DNA from: Candidatus Aenigmatarchaeota archaeon | GTDB lineage: Archaea > Aenigmatarchaeota > Aenigmatarchaeia > CG10238-14 > SCSR01 | Assembly: GCA_030615205.1 (NCBI GenBank) | Contig: JAUWZS010000001.1 | Location: 273,492 to 337,491, forward strand | Length of the DNA stretch: 64,000 nucleotides | Direction: 5' to 3' | Shown here: positions 59,156 through 64,000 of the stretch, one piece after another | Layout of the letters: each line of letters begins with the position of its first letter | Position numbering within the stretch: position 1 is the stretch's first letter | The notes under the pieces: generated by a model | Databases searched by the model: none | Seen by the model: the letters and a program-made list of their open reading frames with translations, nothing else | What the model was told of the DNA's origin: nothing | Made by a program: the position numbers and the translations under genes

Positions 59156-59626
59156 ATGAAAAGATTTGCTCATCTCAGTGCATTGGGAATTGTTGTACCA
59201 TTGAGAAAAAACGAATATTTTTTTGATGATGGGTATGTAAAAGATGTTGATGAATGGGCTAATCAACTTCAAAGACAGCATGGTAAAATGGAAGTTGAAA
59301 AAGGAGAAAAAGGCGATTTTGTTGGAGGCATCTGTTGTGATTTTCATGTAAAACAACCAGATGGAAATACAGCAAAACATTACCATATTTTCTATCGCGA
59401 TGTTAATTATTTGCCAGGAAAGATTTTTTTCAAAGCCCATGAAGAGTTGCACTTATTATCAATGTTAGGCAAACTACAGTTTTTATTACTAAACCCAAGA
59501 TTTATTTTCTCAGGTTATTTCTTACCTTCATTAAAATGCCTAATCGAAAGAAATGAAGAGGGACTGGCTAACACTATAGCTATGTATGCAGTGTATAGAC
59601 ATGGAATATTTGAGAATAATGTCTAA
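59156..59626 (+). CDS. small protein with HExxH metalloprotease-like motif
   Basis: 156 residues. HEELH at 95-99 (KAHEELHLLSMLGKLQFLL) is the zinc-protease HExxH pattern, in a helix as expected. A candidate third ligand is not clear; Glu and His residues lie downstream (ERNEEGL, YRHGIFENN). The N-terminal part has a Cys pair (GGICCDFHVKQPDG). Similar small HExxH proteins occur in antitoxin/immunity systems of the ImmA type, but no HTH partner is adjacent. A TATA-like GTTATAAATT (about 59124-59133) is about 24 bases before the ATG. Function inferred only from the motif. Confidence 0.55.
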   Translation: MKRFAHLSALGIVVPLRKNEYFFDDGYVKDVDEWANQLQRQHGKMEVEKGEKGDFVGGICCDFHVKQPDGNTAKHYHIFYRDVNYLPGKIFFKAHEELHLLSMLGKLQFLLLNPRFIFSGYFLPSLKCLIERNEEGLANTIAMYAVYRHGIFENNV

Positions 59627-59658
59627 GTGATAAGAATGACAAAAAGATTTTATGAGAG

Positions 59659-59681
59659 GTTCAAATCCCACCTTGGGCGTG
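59659..59681 (+). repeat. remnant of a tRNA 3' end, same type as at 57247
   Basis: GGTTCAAATCCCACCTTGGGCGTG overlaps: T-loop TTCAAAT, T-stem CCCAC and an acceptor-like CTTGGGC then G. The last 19 bases (59663-59681) match 57247-57265 except for one position, and the copy here keeps more of the T-arm. No 5' half of a tRNA is present. The two matching remnants are 2.4 kb apart and bracket three genes. Confidence 0.55.
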
Positions 59682-59724
59682 ATTTTAAATATTTTACTAT
59701 TAATAAAATTAGATAGTGTTATGC

Positions 59725-60087
59725 ATGGATCAATCAAGAGAATATACAGCTGAAAATGGTTTGGATATTTTACATTATTTGGGTATAACAAACATCACAG
59801 CCAAAGAAGAGGCAGTTTTCAGAGAAAAATGGGATGAATTCTATCGAGGTCATAATAAAGATTTTATAGGGACTATATGGGTTTTATATGCAGAAGCTTT
59901 ATCCTTTATATGCGGAGATGGCGACCGAGGTTCTTTTATGGTTGCACAATTAAGAGATTCAGATTTTGGACAGCGAATAAAAAAAACAAAATTAGACAAA
60001 GAATTAAAAGAAGGGATATCACTTGAAGATATTCTCAAAAAAGGGCCTCATATATTTTATTATACGATTAAACTGGATGAATCCTAA
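59725..60087 (+). CDS. orphan protein, 120 residues
   Basis: Not recognised. From the ATG at 59725 (MDQSREYTAENGLDIL). Helical throughout: NITAKEEAVFREKWDEFYRG, TIWVLYAEALSFICGDGDRG, and KLDKELKEGISLEDILKKGP. Soluble, acidic and basic residues mixed. The surrounding sequence has a TTTAAAT box (about 59684-59691) about 35 bases upstream and the remnant tRNA end just before it. No partner can be named; it is the first of three small plus-strand genes in a row with independent promoters. Confidence 0.55.
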   Translation: MDQSREYTAENGLDILHYLGITNITAKEEAVFREKWDEFYRGHNKDFIGTIWVLYAEALSFICGDGDRGSFMVAQLRDSDFGQRIKKTKLDKELKEGISLEDILKKGPHIFYYTIKLDES

Positions 60088-60133
60088 CTAGAAAATTTAA
60101 AGCTTAAATCTTTAATTGTCCTTTATCGTTATT

Positions 60134-60619
60134 ATGTCTTCAGAATTAGAAAAATCTTTAGAGAGAAAAAAGGGCCTCGCCACACAGTTATCAGGAGAGC
60201 AACTTAGACAAACGGACCTGTTCGCTGTTTACCTCATTTTAGCGAGTCATCTAATGGACGAGAAGGATGAATTGGTCTTTCGTAGTCCAGACTATTCCGG
60301 AAGATCTCGGTGGGGAATAGAGGACAGACGTATAAAGTTAAAAAAACTTACAGTGGAAAAAGTAAAATCTGATAGTAGTATTAGGACCATACCATTACCC
60401 GAGTATTTAAAGGATTTAGGGGCGTTATCTCCTCTTCCAAACAAAGGTTATAAAAGAGCAATAGAAGATATAAAAAAATCCCCTATTAATGAGAGAATCA
60501 CCCCAAAGATGTTGAACGAGGCGTACGAGAGATATATAACACTAAAAGAAGGGACATTAAGAATTTTTGCTGTCAGAAAATTAATCGAATTCTATAGAAC
60601 ACACCCGTTGATAGGATAA
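60134..60619 (+). CDS. orphan protein, 161 residues
   Basis: Not recognised. Start ATG at 60134 (MSSELEKSLERKKGLATQLS) with AGCTTAAATC (about 60101-60110) about 25 bases before it, a leaderless promoter. Helical N-terminus (SGEQLRQTDLFAVYLILASH), a basic middle (RRIKLKKLTVEKVKSD) and a helical C-terminus (EERITPKML-like segment NERITPKMLNEAYERYI then TLRIFAVRKLIEFYRTHP). The layout could suit a nucleic-acid-binding protein, but no motif supports it. The same promoter sequence recurs before the next gene. Confidence 0.55.
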   Translation: MSSELEKSLERKKGLATQLSGEQLRQTDLFAVYLILASHLMDEKDELVFRSPDYSGRSRWGIEDRRIKLKKLTVEKVKSDSSIRTIPLPEYLKDLGALSPLPNKGYKRAIEDIKKSPINERITPKMLNEAYERYITLKEGTLRIFAVRKLIEFYRTHPLIG

Positions 60620-60658
60620 AAAATCAAAACTTAAATCTTTAATCGTATTCTTTATATT

Positions 60659-61003
60659 ATGAATGACACAATTAAGAGGCTTTATCGCTTGGGCCAGTAT
60701 AATGATGATAATCGAAGAGTTGGACCAGATTATTCAGTTGTTGTTTATATCAACGGGGAGGAATCTCATGGTTATGATCTTTTAACTTTTGAACAACTAA
60801 AGGGGTTTCTGATTGGTGTGTCTGACCATTCAGCAGGCATGTCTATGAGATTTGTAAATGGCGGCATTACTCGCAAATCTCCTATGGGTAACACAATCGA
60901 ACCGATAGTAGAATCCCGTTTAAAGATTTTAAGGACTTTAAAGAGAATTAAAATTGAAACATTTGTACCAGTTGCAGGACCTGCAGCACGTGAACTACAC
61001 TAA
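60659..61003 (+). CDS. orphan protein, 114 residues
   Basis: Not recognised. ATG at 60659, with ACTTAAATC (about 60629-60637) about 23 bases upstream, so leaderless. A compact alpha/beta protein: DYSVVVYINGEESHGYDLLT then FEQLKGFLIGVSDHSAGMSM, RFVNGGITRKSP, and a C-terminal helix and strand (RLKILRTLKRIKIETFVPVA). The final GPAARELH is reminiscent of a short tail. The promoter shares ACTTAAATCTTTAAT with the 60134 gene. Immediately downstream is a duplicated fragment of the Cas4-like gene. Confidence 0.55.
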   Translation: MNDTIKRLYRLGQYNDDNRRVGPDYSVVVYINGEESHGYDLLTFEQLKGFLIGVSDHSAGMSMRFVNGGITRKSPMGNTIEPIVESRLKILRTLKRIKIETFVPVAGPAARELH

Positions 61004-61008
61004 TTATA

Positions 61009-61047
61009 TCATTTCTTCTCCTTCCCGCATCTTTCCTTGTATTCGCA
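61009..61047 (-). pseudogene. 3' fragment of a Cas4-like nuclease gene
   Basis: On the minus strand, 61047 down to 61009 reads C-E-Y-K-E-R-C-G-K-E-K-K then TGA, matching the last residues CEYKERCEENKK of the intact Cas4-like gene (62614-63273). 22 bases (61026-61047) are identical to 62631-62652. Upstream of 61048 the similarity stops abruptly. The differing last bases show this is a diverged copy, not an exact duplication. The fragment and the intact gene bracket the lipoprotein gene. Confidence 0.65.
61026..61047. repeat. direct repeat copy 1 (22 nt), mate at 62631-62652
   Basis: Perfect 22-base direct repeat starting CGCATCTTTCC and ending TATTCGCA. The copies are 1605 bases apart and enclose the lipoprotein gene. 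Weaker similarity continues for about 20 bases to the left of each copy (TTTCTT then CTCCT). Marks a recombination boundary. Confidence 0.8.
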
Positions 61048-61097
61048 ATATAATATAAAAATTTAAGAAAATAAATTAACTACTAGTACTGATTTAG

Positions 61098-62612
61098 ATG
61101 ACGAAGAAAACATTGATAATTTTTGTAGTAATTGGGATAATTCTAACTAGTGGTTGTATACAGCAAGAACAGCCAAAAGAAGAATGGGTTGATTTAAAGA
61201 AAGAAATACCTTCAATTGTTTTATTAGCGGATGAGGGCACATACCAGCAACTTGAAATCGAGATTAATCGATTTGCTCAAGATATTACAAATGATGTGGG
61301 AACCGAAGTTAGAATCTTTCATCAAAATTATAGAGACGTTAAAGAAATAAAAAATAGCCTTCTTGGTATCAAACAAGAATTAGATTTTGGTGGTATAATC
61401 CTGATAGGTGAGATTCCAATATCACTTGTAACAACAGAATCTCTTTTTATTATGGCTAGAGCTCCTTCACCTTCAGATTCTTATTATGCAGACCTGGAAA
61501 ATACCTATGAATACGAAGAAAAAACAGACTCTGAAGGAAATGTTTATTTTCACATAAAGCAACCCAACGGTTTTAAATCAGGGGACATAAAAAGATGGGT
61601 TGGTAGAATTACCGCTCCTATAGAAGCGGATAATAAGATACAATTAATCAAAGATTATCTAAATAGGAATCATGAATATAGAACAGGAAAAATAAACTAT
61701 AACAACGAGATTCTCGTTTTCTTACCTGATGATTTTGGGTGCAGAACTCTCGGTCTTGATGAATGCATTGGAGGAACAAAGGAAACCATTGCAGAAACAT
61801 ATTTTTTCGATGCCGATTCGGTAAGACCATTAGTTTATGGGCAGGGCGATAACACTTTTCTAAAACAAACATATCTAAATGAAATTAAAAAACCTTATAG
61901 TGCTGTTTTAATGAATGCACATGGTCTTTCTGATTGGCATAGTCCAGATGTGTGGTATAGCGATATTAAGACTTCAAGTCATCAATCAATGTTTTTTGAA
62001 CTTCTTTCTTGCTCTAATGGCGCTTTTAATTCTGAGCATAATATAGCACAATGGTATTTGTTTTCTGGTAAGGGTTTGGTTGTTAAAGCACATTCTGTAC
62101 CAATTCTGGCTATGAGTGTCGCCAGAGGACGTCTGTTATTACCAAACATGAGAACCTTGGCAGTGGGTGGTAGAATATACGAAGCATACCCGACTAAAAA
62201 TTACCAAGCCTTATTAGGAGATCCCACTTTAAAAATTAAAAAAATAGATACTGCATGTAATTTGGTCTTTAGTAATGATTCTATCGACTTTGGTACTGAG
62301 TCACTATCATATCCCTATGCTCCTAAAGGAATGAGAATACTTCAAATGAAGAACATAGGTAATGAGAAATGCACGATTAGTCTTGTTGAGAGTTATCCAA
62401 GTACATATATACAAGGTTTATCTTGGCTTTCAAAAGAAATTTTACCTCAAGAAAGTGTAAATTTAAGTTTGTCTATCAGGGGTCTTAGTAGAAATGAGAT
62501 AGAAAGCCCAAATAGAATTGCAGATCGTTCAGGTTATTTGAGAATAATTTCTAACGACCCTGAGAACATTGTTAAAATTTCTTTCCAAGGTAAAATAAAT
62601 AGAATTGATTAA
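61098..62612 (+). CDS. lipoprotein with clan CD (gingipain/caspase-like) protease features
   Basis: 504 residues. Lipobox LTSGC at about 16-20 (Cys 20 is the lipid-modified residue), so the protein sits on the outside of the cell. A central domain has the caspase-fold arrangement: NAHGLSDWH (His about 275) and LLSCSNGAF (Cys about 305), about 30 residues apart, the catalytic His-Cys pair of C25-type peptidases. YADLENTYEYEE and EIPISLVTTESLF resemble the gingipain-type N-terminal strand pattern. The C-terminal ~120 residues look like a beta-sandwich (IDFGTESLSYPYAPKGMRIL). Substrate unknown. The segment is bracketed by the duplicated Cas4 fragment. Confidence 0.75.
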   Translation: MTKKTLIIFVVIGIILTSGCIQQEQPKEEWVDLKKEIPSIVLLADEGTYQQLEIEINRFAQDITNDVGTEVRIFHQNYRDVKEIKNSLLGIKQELDFGGIILIGEIPISLVTTESLFIMARAPSPSDSYYADLENTYEYEEKTDSEGNVYFHIKQPNGFKSGDIKRWVGRITAPIEADNKIQLIKDYLNRNHEYRTGKINYNNEILVFLPDDFGCRTLGLDECIGGTKETIAETYFFDADSVRPLVYGQGDNTFLKQTYLNEIKKPYSAVLMNAHGLSDWHSPDVWYSDIKTSSHQSMFFELLSCSNGAFNSEHNIAQWYLFSGKGLVVKAHSVPILAMSVARGRLLLPNMRTLAVGGRIYEAYPTKNYQALLGDPTLKIKKIDTACNLVFSNDSIDFGTESLSYPYAPKGMRILQMKNIGNEKCTISLVESYPSTYIQGLSWLSKEILPQESVNLSLSIRGLSRNEIESPNRIADRSGYLRIISNDPENIVKISFQGKINRID

Positions 62613-62613
62613 A

Positions 62614-63273
62614 TTATTTCTTATTCTCCTCGCATCTTTCCTTGTATTCGCAGAATTTGCACATCCATTTCATGTCTTCAGTCTTTTTCGCCTCGGCCAC
62701 AGGCAGCTTCTTCTCGATAAGATGCTTGTGCAGGCTCTCGAACCTCTTTATGATCTGGTTCCCGTTCTTCTCGTCGAACTTTATCTCGAACATCTTGGTC
62801 TGCAGGTTAGTCTTGTCAATATATAGAATAACACCGTTGTATATCCCGCTTGCACGCATATAGAACTGCAGTTGCATCACATGCGCACGGTTCGCTTTTT
62901 TAACAAAAGATACGTTCTTTGTGGATTTGACCTCCACCAGGACCAGTTTTCCCTCCATTTTCAAAAGAATAACATCGTCTATCCGTCCGGACACCACAAA
63001 CTTGGCATTTTCGAACCTCAGCGGCATCTCGACCTTCAGCAGCTCGACCTCAGGCGTCTTTTCGCTTTTCAGCACATCAGCGACAAAATCATGCATAAGA
63101 TTGCCGGCTTCGAATATCTTCAGCAGCTCAGGCTCGACCACATGCGGGTGGTTGTACGAGTACCATGTCTTTCTTATGCATCTTCCTATCTCGGAGGGGT
63201 AGTACCTCCCCACCTTCTTCGGCTTGCTCGCGCGTGCTATATGCTGATCTATTAGCTTATTGAAGTCTATCAT
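62614..63273 (-). CDS. Cas4/Dna2-like PD-(D/E)XK nuclease
   Basis: 219 residues. Catalytic core: YYPSEIGRCIRKTWYSYNHP (first Cys and motif I), GRIDDV (about 99-104, the Asp ligand), LVEVKST (about 114-120, E-x-K), QLQFYMRASG (motif IV Gln), and three C-terminal Cys (CKFCEYKERC), which with Cys in GRCIRK build the iron-sulfur cluster of Cas4 and AddB-type nucleases. No cas1, cas2 or CRISPR repeats are nearby, so it is more likely a stand-alone Cas4-like nuclease of a mobile element. It ends two bases from the lipoprotein gene, convergent. Confidence 0.85.
   Translation of the reverse strand: MIDFNKLIDQHIARASKPKKVGRYYPSEIGRCIRKTWYSYNHPHVVEPELLKIFEAGNLMHDFVADVLKSEKTPEVELLKVEMPLRFENAKFVVSGRIDDVILLKMEGKLVLVEVKSTKNVSFVKKANRAHVMQLQFYMRASGIYNGVILYIDKTNLQTKMFEIKFDEKNGNQIIKRFESLHKHLIEKKLPVAEAKKTEDMKWMCKFCEYKERCEENKK
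62631..62652. repeat. direct repeat copy 2 (22 nt), within the 3' end of the Cas4-like gene
   Basis: Identical to 61026-61047. This copy lies inside the intact Cas4-like gene and encodes the CEYKERC iron-sulfur segment. The pair of repeats brackets the lipoprotein gene. Confidence 0.8.
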
Positions 63274-63435
63274 TGTTAGTTACCAGATCAAAGTCGTTAA
63301 TTAAATTTAATATCCTTAAATTAAAAAATGCAAGAGAGGATGCTTCCGCTGTGGATTGATGTAAATTCTCATCGGAATTCTGGTCTATAGGAAAACAGTA
63401 TAATATTAAAATTAATAGATGAATTAAGTATTATT

Positions 63436-64000
63436 ATGACAGCCAAATTATTTGTTTTCACAGCAAGTGGAGCCGAAGCATTCAGGCATTACATTGATAC
63501 AATAGAAGAAGGATTTACTATAGATAGAATAAAGCGATTTCTGTCCGAAGATGATTTGAAAAATATAGAAGACATTTTTCCCGATAGAAAAATAAGAGCG
63601 TGGGGCGCAACACCCGGAAGCGGAAACATAAGAAATTGGAATAATCTAGAAATCGATGATAGAATTCTGATTTATAGAAAAGGAAATTATGAATACATTG
63701 CTACAATCGTACATAAGATACATAATCCTGAATTAGCTAAATTTTTATGGGGTACGGACTCATCCGGCCAAACTTGGGAATATATGTATCTTCTTGATAA
63801 TCTAAGAGAACTACCAGTTCCGGCATCAGATTTCAATAAGGTTGTAGGTTATGCACCAAATTATTTTCCACAAGGCTTTATGCAAATAAGTGGAGATAAA
63901 CTAAATTCACTGATAGAAAAATTTGGGTCGATAGACGAATTTTTGAATTATCTCGAAGAAGGTAGATGGGTTGAGGTAAAGGAAGATATTGGAGAAAATA
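63436..64000 (+). CDS. EVE/PUA-like domain protein, possible modified-base sensor (partial, runs off right edge)
   Basis: Open frame from ATG at 63436 to the window end, 188 residues, C-terminus missing. Features: MTAKLFVFTASGAEAFRHYI at the start, KIRAWGATPGSGNIRNWNNL then EIDDRILIYRKGNYEYIATI, and AKFLWGTDSSGQTWEYMYLL. The W-G-A-x-P and I-D-D-R-I-L-I-Y segments with TWEYMYLLDNLRELP resemble the EVE/PUA-like modules that read methylated or modified bases in McrBC-like and other restriction systems. A nuclease or GTPase part could follow beyond the window. A TATA-like GTATAATATTAAA (about 63398-63410) is about 30 bases upstream. Confidence 0.55.
   Translation, partial: MTAKLFVFTASGAEAFRHYIDTIEEGFTIDRIKRFLSEDDLKNIEDIFPDRKIRAWGATPGSGNIRNWNNLEIDDRILIYRKGNYEYIATIVHKIHNPELAKFLWGTDSSGQTWEYMYLLDNLRELPVPASDFNKVVGYAPNYFPQGFMQISGDKLNSLIEKFGSIDEFLNYLEEGRWVEVKEDIGEN

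Noticed and set aside
62614-63273. CRISPR-Cas locus suggested by the Cas4-like protein
   Set aside because: No cas1, cas2 or repeat-spacer array anywhere in the window; stand-alone Cas4-like nucleases are common on mobile elements.

Overview
The window is archaeal chromosome: archaeal-type RNA polymerase, prefoldin, thermosome, SRP54/FtsY, aCPSF1, Mre11-Rad50, Pus10, an archaeal class I CCA-adding enzyme, tRNA introns with bulge-helix-bulge junctions, and AT-rich TATA boxes close to start codons. Genes are short and tightly packed. The RNA polymerase B subunit is split (B'' and B'), and B' is joined in frame to A'. Together with an intron-rich tRNA set, this suggests a DPANN-like or early-branching euryarchaeal lineage, but I cannot name the phylum from sequence alone.

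Layout. 1-1.7 kb: the start of a large surface protein (DUF2341-like) behind a small winged-helix regulator. 1.9-8.0 kb: prefoldin alpha, FtsY, SRP54, Pus10, L21e, RpoF and a DUF655 protein. 8.0-12.0 kb, minus strand: small membrane protein, aEF1B, zinc-ribbon protein, RNase Z, CCA enzyme and the TsaC/Sua5-type enzyme, with an intron-bearing tRNA-Arg. 12.0-19.7 kb: a 50-residue small protein under a promoter flanked by palindromes, tRNA-Gln, ThrRS, a TrmB-like regulator, DNA ligase, nitroreductase and an Ig-like membrane protein. 19.8-20.5 kb: tRNA-Tyr, a lone 5S rRNA and tRNA-Asp. 20.5-34.5 kb: the RNA polymerase and str-type operon (rpoH, rpoB'', the rpoB'-A' fusion, rpoA'', L30e, NusA, S12, S7, EF-2, EF-1A, S10), ending with a possible 26-residue polybasic ORF. 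34.5-39.4 kb: an unknown gene, a tRNA-Ile(UAU) with two introns, Nudix, an XRE-type regulator, an alkyltransferase and the thermosome. 39.6-47.1 kb: a complete archaeal type IV pilus locus. 47.1-56.2 kb: aCPSF1, proteasome beta, ProRS and an mre11-x-rad50 operon containing an unrecognised gene.

56.2-64 kb is an accessory island: a likely wHTH/RelE toxin-antitoxin pair, many orphan genes, three remnants of tRNA 3' ends, a clan-CD-like lipoprotein protease bracketed by a duplicated piece of a Cas4-like nuclease gene, that nuclease itself, and at the right edge a protein that looks like an EVE/PUA-type modified-base sensor. Host-like leaderless promoters precede most island genes. This island and the RNA polymerase fusion are the most promising places to look for something new.

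Most of the window is one connected information-processing core: transcription (RNA polymerase, NusA, aCPSF1), tRNA maturation (RNase Z, CCA enzyme, TsaC, Pus10), translation (S7, S10, S12, L21e, L30e, EF-1A, EF-1B, EF-2, two synthetases), protein targeting and folding (SRP54, FtsY, prefoldin, thermosome) and protein turnover (proteasome). All coordinates and motifs were read by eye; family names rest on recognised motifs, not on a database search.
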